A DNA stretch of 64,000 nucleotides from Bradyrhizobium sp. LTSP849. Lineage in GTDB: Bacteria > Pseudomonadota > Alphaproteobacteria > Rhizobiales > Xanthobacteraceae. The position numbers and the translations under genes are program-made. The notes beneath the pieces were generated by a model. The model worked only from the letters and a program-made list of their open reading frames with translations, was not told the origin of the DNA and did no database searches. Shown piece by piece: positions 28,386 through 36,773 of the stretch (its first letter is position 1; the number at the start of each line of letters is the position of its first letter). Location: the NCBI RefSeq assembly GCF_000938255.1, contig NZ_JYMR01000052.1:62001-126000 (forward strand), read 5' to 3'.

Positions 28386-28835
28386 ATGACTGCACTCGAA
28401 AAGGGCATTACCGCGAACGGTACGGGCTATGACGGCAAGAGCTGGAATATTCTGGGCCAGGTCTATTTCCCAAAAGCCGTCACCGACTCCACCTTCGCGT
28501 TCGAGACCAACAGCGAGCCCGGCCAGTTCGTGCCGGTGCACATTCATCCGACCCAGGACGAATTCATCCTGGTGCAGGAAGGCACGCTCGACCTCAAGCT
28601 CGACGGCAAATGGGTCAAGGCCCATGCCGGCGACCTCGTGCGCCTGCCGCGCGGCATCCCGCACGGCTATTTCAACAAATCCGACAAACCGGCACGCGCG
28701 CTGTTCTGGGTCTCGCCGATGCAGAAGCTGGAAGCGTTGTTCAACCAGCTCCACAATCTGGCCGACCCCGCCGAAGTCGTGCGCATCTCGGCCCTGCACG
28801 AGGTCGACTTCCTGCCGCCCGAAGCCAACGATTAG
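28386..28835 (+). CDS. small cupin-domain protein
   Basis: Single-domain cupin of 149 residues. The metal-site motifs are clear: PVHIHPTQDEFILVQEG with two histidines and a glutamate, and LPRGIPHGYFNKSD with the second-motif histidine. GGAGG precedes the ATG at 28386. Cupins of this size act as dioxygenases, isomerases or small-molecule binders; no specific reaction can be given. It lies 99 bases before the flavin monooxygenase, on the same strand, and opposite an AraC regulator. Confidence 0.88.
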   Translation: MTALEKGITANGTGYDGKSWNILGQVYFPKAVTDSTFAFETNSEPGQFVPVHIHPTQDEFILVQEGTLDLKLDGKWVKAHAGDLVRLPRGIPHGYFNKSDKPARALFWVSPMQKLEALFNQLHNLADPAEVVRISALHEVDFLPPEAND

Positions 28836-28934
28836 ACGGCCGGCCTCCTCGTCCATTTCAGCTGCTTGCGGTCGCGCGTTGCGGCCGAATGCGGCCGCTT
28901 GCGCCCAAAGACAACCTCGATTGCGAGCAGTCCC

Positions 28935-30425
28935 ATGGTCAGCCCAAAGCATGTCTGCGTGATTGGCGCTGGCGTCTCCGGCCTTGCCGCCGCAAAGGCA
29001 TTCGCCACCCGCGGTCACCTCGTCACCATCGTCGAACGCAGTACCGATCTCGGCGGCGTCTGGGAGCCGGCACGCTCCTATCCGGAGGTGCAGACCCAGA
29101 GCCCCAAGGATCTCTACCGCTACACCGACCGCGCCATGCCGGAGGCCTATCCGGAATGGCCGACCGGGCCGCAAGTCCATGCCTATCTCACCGACTACGC
29201 GAGGGACTTTGGCCTTGACCGCATGCTGCGTCTCGGCACCAGCGTCGCGGGCATGGAGCGCCGCACCGACGGCAAGCCGGGCTGGTTGCTCACGCTTTCC
29301 GACAACAGCGGCGCGACCTCGAAGGAGGATTTCGACTTCGTCGCGGTCTGCACGGGCCAGTTTAATGAGCCGCGGGGACTGGATTGTGCCGGCCAAGACG
29401 ATTTCCTGGCGCAGGGCGGACAGATCCTGCATTCGTCGAAATACAACGACCCTGCGCTGGCGAAGGGCCGCCGCGTCGTCGTGCTCGGCGGATCGAAATC
29501 GGCAACCGACATCGCGGTGAATGCGGTGAAATCGGGCGCACGCGAGGTGACAATCGTGATGCGCGAGCGGATCTGGCGCATCCCGTATTTCATCGGCGGG
29601 CTCGTGAACTTCAAGCGCATCCTCTACATCCGCGCCCAGGAGGACATGTTTCCGGGCTGGGGTGCGAGCGCGATTGCACGGCTGGCCCATCGCATCGCCG
29701 CGCCCCTCGTCTGGGCCAACTGGCGCGGGCTCGAAAGCCTTTTGAAGGTGCAGCTCAAGCTGAAGCGATGCAACATGGTGCCCAAGGAGCGGATCGAGGA
29801 CGGCGTCAACTGCTCGGTGCCGATCGCAACGCCCGGCTTCTATCCGATGGTGGCCGACGGCCGCATCAAGGCGGTGTTCGGCAGCTTCGATCACTATGAA
29901 GGCAACAGCATCGTCATGAGCGGCGGCGAGCGCATAGCGGCCGACGTCGCCGTGCTCGCGATCGGCTATAAACTCGGCGTGCCCTTCCTGCCGGGGGCGT
30001 ATCAGGCAAAGCTGGTCGATGCGGACGGGCAGTACCGGCTCTATCGCCTGATCGCTAATCCCGATCTGCCGGAGCTGGGCTTCGTCGGCTTCAACTCGTC
30101 GTTCTGCACCGTGCTCTGCGCCGATCTCGCCGCCAACTGGCTGGTCCGCTACGCCGATGGCCAGCTCGCTCGCCAGCCAACGACACAACAGATGCGCGAC
30201 AGCATCGAGATGATGCTGCACTTCAAGCGCGTCGAACGGCCGGCCGCGAGTGTCTATGGCGGCCTGTGCATCGCGCCGTATCACTACCGCCATTTCGACG
30301 AGCTGATGGCTGACATCGGCGCCAAGGAACAGAAGCGCGGCGGGCTCGCTGGGCGCTTCCTGCCGCCGGATGCGGATGCCTATGCGAAGTTCCTGGCTTC
30401 GGCGCCGGAGTACCGGGCGGCGTGA
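28935..30425 (+). CDS. flavin-containing monooxygenase (FMO-like)
   Basis: NAD(P)H- and FAD-dependent monooxygenase of about 496 residues. The FAD motif CVIGAGVSGLAAAKAF is near residue 7, GGVWEPARSYPEVQTQSPKDLY follows the FMO pattern, HSSKYND sits where the FMO F-x-G-x3-H-x3-Y signature lies, and VVLGGSKSATDIA is the NADP-binding motif with serine in a glycine position. Relatives oxygenate amines, thioethers or ketones (Baeyer-Villiger). The start at 28935 places the FAD motif at the very N-terminus, as is usual. A longer form from 28866 is less likely. Confidence 0.9.
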   Translation: MVSPKHVCVIGAGVSGLAAAKAFATRGHLVTIVERSTDLGGVWEPARSYPEVQTQSPKDLYRYTDRAMPEAYPEWPTGPQVHAYLTDYARDFGLDRMLRLGTSVAGMERRTDGKPGWLLTLSDNSGATSKEDFDFVAVCTGQFNEPRGLDCAGQDDFLAQGGQILHSSKYNDPALAKGRRVVVLGGSKSATDIAVNAVKSGAREVTIVMRERIWRIPYFIGGLVNFKRILYIRAQEDMFPGWGASAIARLAHRIAAPLVWANWRGLESLLKVQLKLKRCNMVPKERIEDGVNCSVPIATPGFYPMVADGRIKAVFGSFDHYEGNSIVMSGGERIAADVAVLAIGYKLGVPFLPGAYQAKLVDADGQYRLYRLIANPDLPELGFVGFNSSFCTVLCADLAANWLVRYADGQLARQPTTQQMRDSIEMMLHFKRVERPAASVYGGLCIAPYHYRHFDELMADIGAKEQKRGGLAGRFLPPDADAYAKFLASAPEYRAA

Positions 30426-30432
30426 AGCCACC

Positions 30433-31956
30433 CTAGTTGGTGATGCGGGCTTCGTTGACCGCGTGATTGAACATCGCGTTTAATGCGGCCGTGATGTCGG
30501 CTGGCGTGTTCGCGGTGTAGAAGAAGCCCGGCGAGGCGCAGTTTTGCAGGCTCGTCGGAATATTCGGGATGTTCCAGTTGGCGTAATCGTCCTCATCGCC
30601 AGCGAAGGACGTGTTGACGGGGTCGATCTTCTGGTAGGGAATGTAAAGTACCGAAATGATGATGCCGCGCTTCTTCAGCGGCGTGCACGACGTGGTCGGA
30701 TCGATCGTCGTAGCGTGGTTGCTGCCGGACCAGGAGCCGTTGGGAACGCCTTTGACCTGCGGATCCTGTGCGCCGTCGGTCACGAGGAAGACGTAGGGTA
30801 ATGTGTTGGTCGACGCGCTGCCGTCGCCGACGCTCTTGATCAGGTCGTTCACGTTCGACAGCGCCGTATCGATATGCGTGCCGCCCGAGCCGAGATCCGT
30901 GCTCATATTGGTATCGAGCAGGGTCGCCAGATTCGCAGCCGCATAGTTGATGGTCGAAGGATTGGTCGTCGAACCGTTGATGCTGCTGGTCAGGCCATAA
31001 TACGCATAGGCATACCGGATGAAGGGATAGAGACCGATCCGGAACTGGTTCGCCACCTTCTCGGTATTGTTCGCCGTGACGAACAGCTGGTTGACCGCAG
31101 AGCCGACGGCATCCAGACGCAACTGAATGCAGGAATCGGTCCCGTCAGTCGGACAGTTCGCCACCGTCGTGAGATTCGAGTAGAGCGAATTCGGCAGGCC
31201 TGAGACGATCGAAGACGGCAACTCCACCTTCATGGGATTGCTGTTCTTCTTGGTGAGGAGCCCCTTGTATCCACTCTGACTGACGCGCGAGATGGCATAG
31301 CCGAGACAGTAATTGTTGGTGGGATAACCCTGCGTTCCGGAGTCTGTGCAGGCGCTGTTCTGGGGCGAGAAATGGCACGCGAGCGTGCAACCCGTCGGAT
31401 ATTGCTGATAGTTGTCGGGGTTGATCGACTGCATGCGCTGCGCTTCCTTGGTGGTCGACGGCAGACCCATCGAGCCAGAGACGTCCAGCGTCAGATAGAA
31501 ATCGAGATACAGCGGCAAGGTCGTGGTCGATGACGAGCTACCGGTCACGTTCAGGCTCTTGTAACCGAGCAGCTGCATGAAGGTGACCGGCACATTCGCA
31601 CTGAACTGCACATTCGACGTCAGCTTGTTTCCGGTCTTGGTGACGGTGCTCGTCACACCCAGATTGGTGTAGCTGTTGGCGAATGTCGCAGCATTTCCGC
31701 TGAAGATGTTGTTCGCCTCCGTCACACCGGCGGAAACCGAACCGTTCGACGTCATAGCCATCGCGGCGATGTAGCCGGCCGAGTTGATCGAGATCGAGGC
31801 GACGCTGGCCGAATCCGACGAGCTTTGCAGCTTGGCTTTGATGCGCGTCGCCATGCTGTAGTCGATGGCACATCCAATCGTCGCGATGATCGGCACGAGC
31901 GCGATCGCGAAAGTGACGGCGATATTGGCATCGGTGTCGCGCTTCAATCGCGACAT
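30433..31956 (-). CDS. TadG-like protein with von Willebrand factor A domain
   Basis: Protein of about 507 residues anchored by one N-terminal helix (NIAVTFAIALVPIIATIGC) right after a charged start, the TadE/TadG pilin-like arrangement. The outside part holds a VWA domain: the metal-site motif is LDVSGSMG, later VFLVTDGAQDP. Cysteines in GCTLACHFSPQNSACTD and near the C-terminus suggest disulfides. Many TadG-like proteins belong to Flp/Tad pilus loci, but no other tad gene is visible here, so it acts alone or with distant genes. The start at 31956 fixes the helix close to the N-terminus. Confidence 0.85.
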   Translation of the reverse strand: MSRLKRDTDANIAVTFAIALVPIIATIGCAIDYSMATRIKAKLQSSSDSASVASISINSAGYIAAMAMTSNGSVSAGVTEANNIFSGNAATFANSYTNLGVTSTVTKTGNKLTSNVQFSANVPVTFMQLLGYKSLNVTGSSSSTTTLPLYLDFYLTLDVSGSMGLPSTTKEAQRMQSINPDNYQQYPTGCTLACHFSPQNSACTDSGTQGYPTNNYCLGYAISRVSQSGYKGLLTKKNSNPMKVELPSSIVSGLPNSLYSNLTTVANCPTDGTDSCIQLRLDAVGSAVNQLFVTANNTEKVANQFRIGLYPFIRYAYAYYGLTSSINGSTTNPSTINYAAANLATLLDTNMSTDLGSGGTHIDTALSNVNDLIKSVGDGSASTNTLPYVFLVTDGAQDPQVKGVPNGSWSGSNHATTIDPTTSCTPLKKRGIIISVLYIPYQKIDPVNTSFAGDEDDYANWNIPNIPTSLQNCASPGFFYTANTPADITAALNAMFNHAVNEARITN

Positions 31957-32315
31957 GAGCCGTCCAAGACGGCCGATCGTTTCGAGAATTGCCACTGCCA
32001 AGCCCCGCCCGACTGTTCGTATTGAAATGACTGAGATGAATTGCAAAAAGGTGAGACGAAGCTGATGCCAGAACCAACGCGCGGTAGCACTGATGATAAA
32101 TTTCGCGCCGGAAGACTCGAATCGTCCTTGATGCGATGGTGCATTGTGCTGATGCGAAGCTACTGAAACGTAAAGGCGTTTTGTCAGCCTCCGGTCAGCC
32201 TCAGCCGAAAAACCCGTTGTTCTACGGAGATATGAAGCTCTCCTTCCTCGACCGACACCGCGCGGATGCTTACGATCTGCGCAGCTGCCGAATCGATAGG
32301 CCCTGGGAGCCCGCG
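31957..32315. other. 359-base divergent intergenic region
   Basis: It lies between the TadG-like gene and the divergent secreted-protein gene and should hold both promoters. No convincing boxes, repeats or RNA gene were seen. An in-frame ATG at 32232 with ACGGAG just before it could lengthen the downstream protein by 28 residues, at the cost of placing the signal peptide internally. Confidence 0.5.
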
Positions 32316-33386
32316 ATGCGACCAAGACGTCACGCCGCCGCTGTGATGGCGGCGCTTGCCCTGCTCCTCACAACGCCCGCTTTGGGACAGAGCGCGCTCA
32401 CGGCGAAGCAATCCGACGCGGTTGCCGCCTACGATCGCGCGCTCGGCGATTTCAAATCGATCCTTGCCGAGCGGCGCAGCCAGATCGAGGCGAAGCAGCC
32501 GCTGCCGAACCTGCCGGGCCAGGCGCTCTATCTTGCGCGCGTCGCGGTGATCAGTGCTTACAAGGATCTCACCGACGCCATGCCGTCGCGGATCGGAAAG
32601 CCCAACAAGTTCGAAATTCCCCCGGCCTATTTCGATGCCGAGATCGAGCCGCTGGTCGACGAATATGCGAGGCTGTTCGAGATCATGGAGGCGCCGCCCG
32701 CAGACGCGCAAGCCTCCGCGACGCCGTTCAAGGACGTCGTCGATCTTGCCGCAGCGATTGCGCGTGCCAAGGGGCTCGCGCCGGTGCACGCCGACGCGGC
32801 GGGCCGGATCAGCCTGGGGCTGTTCTACGCGGAGACCAACGGCAAGCAGAACGTCCGCAACGGGCGCTCGAACACCTATATGGGCAGCTTCCAGACCGGC
32901 CCGTCCGAAGACCGCAACGGCCACAGGAAGTGGGAGGCCATCAAGCCGACGATTGCAGCCACCGATCCCGGGCTGAATGCGCGCGACGACAAGGAAGAGG
33001 CGCGGGCCCGCGGCACCGATCACCGCTTCAATCACTGGACCAACGTGCGCGACGGCCTGATGAACGCGCATGCGGAGCTGTTTGCCGAGATCCCCGCGAT
33101 CGTGAAGACACTGCCGGATCCGATCGACCAGATGAAGCTGTTCGAGCTAATCCAGATCATCCCCACCCCGACGCGGTCCGCGCTCAAATCGGGCGACCTG
33201 CTCGGCTACAGGGTGTCCAATCCCACCATCATGAAACATCTGCGCAACAACAGCATCTTCGCCTTCGGACAGGCCGACAGGGCGCGAACATCAGCCAGCT
33301 TCCGCGAAATTCTCGGCGCGATGTGGCTGTTCAAGCGGAAATTCGAGAAGGCGATGGCGAAATACGCGGAGATCAAGCCGCGCTGA
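32316..33386 (+). CDS. secreted protein of unknown function
   Basis: Protein of 356 residues with a clear signal peptide (MRPRRHAAAVMAALALLL, cleavage near ALGQS). GGGAG stands seven bases before the ATG. The mature part is mostly helical; a central segment ETNGKQNVRNGRSNTYMGSFQTG has a glutamate followed by Gly-rich and aromatic residues that faintly recalls lysozyme-like folds, but this is only a resemblance. It ends in a lysine-rich helix (FKRKFEKAMAKYAEI). I do not recognise the family. It is divergent from the TadG-like gene and converges with the dihaem peroxidase gene. Confidence 0.7.
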   Translation: MRPRRHAAAVMAALALLLTTPALGQSALTAKQSDAVAAYDRALGDFKSILAERRSQIEAKQPLPNLPGQALYLARVAVISAYKDLTDAMPSRIGKPNKFEIPPAYFDAEIEPLVDEYARLFEIMEAPPADAQASATPFKDVVDLAAAIARAKGLAPVHADAAGRISLGLFYAETNGKQNVRNGRSNTYMGSFQTGPSEDRNGHRKWEAIKPTIAATDPGLNARDDKEEARARGTDHRFNHWTNVRDGLMNAHAELFAEIPAIVKTLPDPIDQMKLFELIQIIPTPTRSALKSGDLLGYRVSNPTIMKHLRNNSIFAFGQADRARTSASFREILGAMWLFKRKFEKAMAKYAEIKPR

Positions 33387-33429
33387 GAGAGAACCGCGTG
33401 CTGGCCGCGTGGCACGCGGGCAGGACGAG

Positions 33430-34773
33430 CTAGTTCTCCAGCTTGTAGCCATCCGTCAGCGTCTTCAGGAAGGCAATGATGTCGGCCTCGTCCCGCTCCG
33501 TCATCGCCGGCTTGTCGCCGAGGTGACGATCGAACGGCGGATCGGTGACATCGACATTGGCATGATATTTTTGCGGCAGGTCGTCGTATTTCTGCACCGC
33601 GCCGTCGGCGGCATGCGGAAAGACCTTGTCCGGGTTGATGTCGCGGAAATTGTAGAAGTCCATCACCTGCTCGAGGGTGCTGAAGGCGCCGTTGTGGAAG
33701 AAGGCGTGACGCGTCGCGGTATTGCGCAGCGTCGGCGTCAGGAACATGCCGCAATATTGCGTCTGCTCGGCGACGTCGGTGCGATGCGGGCCGCAGACGC
33801 CGAGATCGAAATAGTTCGGATCGCGATTGTTCGTGAGCGCGGCGTTGCGCGGCGCGCCGAGCGCCTCGTACTGATGGTCGGTGAACAGCGGCGGCAGGCC
33901 GTCGCGGGTCGGCGCCGAAGTGTGGCAGCCGGCGCAGTTCGCCTTGTCAGGATCGTTGAACAATTGCAGGCCGCGCAATTCGCTCTCGGAGAGCCGCGCC
34001 TTGCCCTCAAGCCAGTAATCGTACTTGCTGCTGTAGGGATGGAAGCTCGCCTCTTCGACCTGATAGCGCGCCACGGCAAACATCGCTTCCGCGATCAATA
34101 GCCGCTGATTTTTCAGGACGCCGGCGCCGAACAGCTCCACGAAGCGCTGGGCGTAGGGCGCATGATGTAGCTTGTCCACGACGATCTCGGCGCTGCCGCC
34201 GTCCATCTCGTTGGGATCGAGCAGCGGGAACAGCGCCTGGTCCTGAAGTGTGTCGGCGCGACCGTCCCAGAACAGGCCGCCCTGCGGCACGATGTTCGCC
34301 GACGCGCCCGTGCCGCCCGCGGTCTTGGTCGTACGTGCGGCCTGCTGGCCGAGCGCGGCCATCTGCGCGAGGTCGATGATATTGTCGTCGTCGCCCTTGT
34401 CGGGGCCGATGCTGAAATTCGGTTGGCGCTCCAGATAGGTCAGCGACGGAACGGCACGCGCGCCCTGCCGCGACAGGGTGGCGCCGCCGAGCATGACCGG
34501 CCCGTCATTGGGCGGGCCGTAGGCATGGTCCGGGCTGTGACAGGACGCGCAGGACAGCGCGCCGGACGAGGACAGCGACGCATCGAAAAAGATCGCCTTG
34601 CCGAGCTGCGCCATCGCCGAGAGCGGCGCGACCGGCGGGCGATAGAGATGAACCGGGTTCGGATTGAGGCCAGACGGGGTCGCCTCGGCCAGTCCTCGCG
34701 TCTCGACCGCAAAGACAGCGCCGGCCAGCGAGAGCAGGCCGGCGCCGAGGAGCCACAAAGTGCGGCTGTGCAT
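33430..34773 (-). CDS. secreted dihaem cytochrome-c peroxidase/MauG-family protein
   Basis: Exported protein of 447 residues. Signal peptide at about 1-24 (LLGAGLLSLAGAVFAVE), then two haem-c attachment sites: CASCH (Cys75, Cys78, His79) and CAGCH (Cys280, Cys283, His284). GKAIFFDASLSSSGALSCASCH is the family's first haem region and FHNGAFSTLEQVMDFYN the later one. Relatives reduce peroxide or perform oxidative modification of proteins or small molecules in the periplasm. AGGA precedes the ATG at 34773. It starts 16 bases after the phosphoesterase stop, so the two are probably one transcript. Confidence 0.92.
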   Translation of the reverse strand: MHSRTLWLLGAGLLSLAGAVFAVETRGLAEATPSGLNPNPVHLYRPPVAPLSAMAQLGKAIFFDASLSSSGALSCASCHSPDHAYGPPNDGPVMLGGATLSRQGARAVPSLTYLERQPNFSIGPDKGDDDNIIDLAQMAALGQQAARTTKTAGGTGASANIVPQGGLFWDGRADTLQDQALFPLLDPNEMDGGSAEIVVDKLHHAPYAQRFVELFGAGVLKNQRLLIAEAMFAVARYQVEEASFHPYSSKYDYWLEGKARLSESELRGLQLFNDPDKANCAGCHTSAPTRDGLPPLFTDHQYEALGAPRNAALTNNRDPNYFDLGVCGPHRTDVAEQTQYCGMFLTPTLRNTATRHAFFHNGAFSTLEQVMDFYNFRDINPDKVFPHAADGAVQKYDDLPQKYHANVDVTDPPFDRHLGDKPAMTERDEADIIAFLKTLTDGYKLEN

Positions 34774-34789
34774 ATGACGTCCTGTAGAA

Positions 34790-36502
34790 CTAGTGGTGGT
34801 GGTGCTCGTCCGGCGGGCTGACGATGACCGTGCCGACGGTCGGATCGAGGAACAGCGCGTCAGTGCGGAAGTCGTGGCGATGGTCCTGATCGAAGTCGAA
34901 CAGATCCATGATCGATCCGGTCGAGGCATCGAACGAACCGCCGCCCAGGCGCTGGCCGCGCAGCCAATTGTCCTCGATGAAGCGAATCACCGAAGCCTGG
35001 GTCGAGTAGGTGTGGCTGACGTAGTTCGTCCTGGCATAGGGCGAGATCACGATCAGAGGAACGCGCGTGCCCGGACCGCAGCGGCCATTCACCGGCTTGC
35101 CGCTGAGGCCCTTCGGCGCCGGCTGCTTCTGCGGACCGAGGCCGCAGACGCCGGGGCCGTTGACCTGATCGGCGGTCGGATCGTAGGAGGCGCTCTTCGG
35201 CGCAAGGTACTGGTGGTCGTACCATCCGTCGGAGTCGTCATAGGTGATGATGACGGCGGTCTCGCGCCACTCCGGCTGCTTCTGGAGGAAGTTGATCAGC
35301 TCGACATTGCCGGCCTGCTCGTCGAGCGGATCGGAGTTGCCGGGATGACCGTCCTGGAAGGCCGGCATCTTGACGTAGGAGACGGCCGGGAAATTGCCGG
35401 CCTTAATCGCGGCATAGAGGTCTTCGAGATCGTAGGCGTGGTTGGCAGGATCGACCTTGCCATTGAAGTCATGAGTGTGGCCGATCGCATTGACCGAGCT
35501 CGGCCGCGCGTGGGTCGGGTTGGCGGTCGACTTGTAGTACTGGAACCAGGCGTGGTGCGGAATATAGTCCGCGATGGTGCCGTTGACGTTGCCTGAGAAG
35601 GTGCTGCGACCGCAACCGGTGGTGCCGTTCGCGTTCTTGAGCGTGGTGTCGAAGCCGCCCATGAAGCTGCCCCAGCTGATGTGCTCGTCGTTGAGCAGAT
35701 CGCCGATGTTCTTGCTGGTCATCAGCACGGTGCTGGTCGTGCTCGAGCAGGAATCATAGGCCGGGTCGGTGTCGCCGATCAGCGTCAGGCCGCCCTGGCC
35801 GTCGGCGATCGACGATGAGGTGCCGACGATGTTCTGCGCACCGTTGGTCTGGCCGGAAACCACCGAGAGCGCGCCCTGAGTCGACGGACCGAAGGTGTCG
35901 GTCCAGTTGTTGTCGCTCATGGCGAAGTGCTGGGCGTAGTTCCAGAACGCCGTGACGGTGTTGCCGTCGAAATAGCCCAACACCTGACCGTTGGTGCCGA
36001 ACGCACCGGCGCCGCCGGCGGTACCGCGGCCGGTGAATTTCGGGAACAGGTCTTCTTTGCCGTTGTCGACGGCCTGCTGCTCGGGTGTGTAGGCGTGGTT
36101 CTGCGACTTTGTGTTGGCCTGTGTGCGGTCGAGCCGGAACGGATCGGCCGCGCCGGTGCCGTTGGCCGGGTTGTTGTTCGGGTTGTTCACCAGCAGATTG
36201 GCGTTGGCGAGGTTGTTGACCTTCGGCGTATGCGGCTTCGGCACGAATGGGATCGCGCCCGACGGATTGCCTGCATTGGGATAGGTCGCGAAGTAATGAT
36301 CGAACGAGCGGTTCTCGTTGAAGATGACCACGAGATGCTTGATCGGCGTCTCGGTGTGGACCTCATGCGGATGGTGATCATGATCGCGATCGTGGTCATG
36401 ATCCCGGTCCCGGCCGAAATCGTCTGCGAGAACCGGCATGGCGCACGCAAGTGCAGTCGCGGCCGCGAAAATCGCAGCCGTCGTCAAAAATTTGGATTTC
36501 AT
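34790..36502 (-). CDS. secreted phosphoesterase (acid phosphatase/phospholipase C family)
   Basis: Exported phosphoesterase of about 570 residues. Signal peptide at about 1-26 (ending PVLAD), then a striking Asp/His/Arg-rich stretch at 30-49, then HLVVIFNENRSFDHYFATYP, the catalytic N-terminal motif of the AcpA/phospholipase-C family. PAVSYVKMPAFQDGHPGNSDPLDEQ, ITYDDSDGWYDHQ and GPGTRVPLIVISPYAR complete the family pattern. It ends in four histidines. The His-rich ends could bind metal. A candidate Pho box lies 48 bases upstream of the start (36550-36567), which fits a phosphate-scavenging role. It could act on phospholipids or phosphomonoesters. Confidence 0.9.
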   Translation of the reverse strand: MKSKFLTTAAIFAAATALACAMPVLADDFGRDRDHDHDRDHDHHPHEVHTETPIKHLVVIFNENRSFDHYFATYPNAGNPSGAIPFVPKPHTPKVNNLANANLLVNNPNNNPANGTGAADPFRLDRTQANTKSQNHAYTPEQQAVDNGKEDLFPKFTGRGTAGGAGAFGTNGQVLGYFDGNTVTAFWNYAQHFAMSDNNWTDTFGPSTQGALSVVSGQTNGAQNIVGTSSSIADGQGGLTLIGDTDPAYDSCSSTTSTVLMTSKNIGDLLNDEHISWGSFMGGFDTTLKNANGTTGCGRSTFSGNVNGTIADYIPHHAWFQYYKSTANPTHARPSSVNAIGHTHDFNGKVDPANHAYDLEDLYAAIKAGNFPAVSYVKMPAFQDGHPGNSDPLDEQAGNVELINFLQKQPEWRETAVIITYDDSDGWYDHQYLAPKSASYDPTADQVNGPGVCGLGPQKQPAPKGLSGKPVNGRCGPGTRVPLIVISPYARTNYVSHTYSTQASVIRFIEDNWLRGQRLGGGSFDASTGSIMDLFDFDQDHRHDFRTDALFLDPTVGTVIVSPPDEHHHH

Positions 36503-36549
36503 CTCTGTTTTGCCCCGAAGGAGTGACGCCGCGACCCTAGCGATCACAT

Positions 36550-36567
36550 TTGACAGAGCTGTGTCAG
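36550..36567 (-). promoter_or_regulatory. candidate Pho box upstream of the phosphoesterase
   Basis: Read on the minus strand it is CTGACAC-AGCT-CTGTCAA: two seven-base repeats at 11-base spacing, matching the PhoB consensus CTGTCAT-N4-CTGTCAT at 11 of 14 repeat positions. It faces the phosphoesterase start at 36502, at a distance suitable for overlap with the -35 region. The pattern was matched by eye. Confidence 0.6.
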
Positions 36568-36773
36568 TTTGACGCAAGAGACACTTTGCGCGGCTGTTCG
36601 GACAGAAATTTTTACGAACGGGCTTTGCCGGGGGCTGTTGCGCATCATCCCCGCCAGGGCCGCGTCATGCGCATTTATTCCGTGTGCCAATGCAAAAATG
36701 ATCGCCGGGGAGTTATTGCGAAATCTGTTCGGTTGCATTTAGCTTCGCCAAACAAAAACTTACGGGGGAAAAC

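Noticed and set aside
28227..30431. A 734-residue minus-strand reading opposite the flavin monooxygenase
   Set aside because: It has no recognisable domain and a composition typical of antisense frames in GC-rich DNA; the plus strand has FAD and NADP motifs in order.
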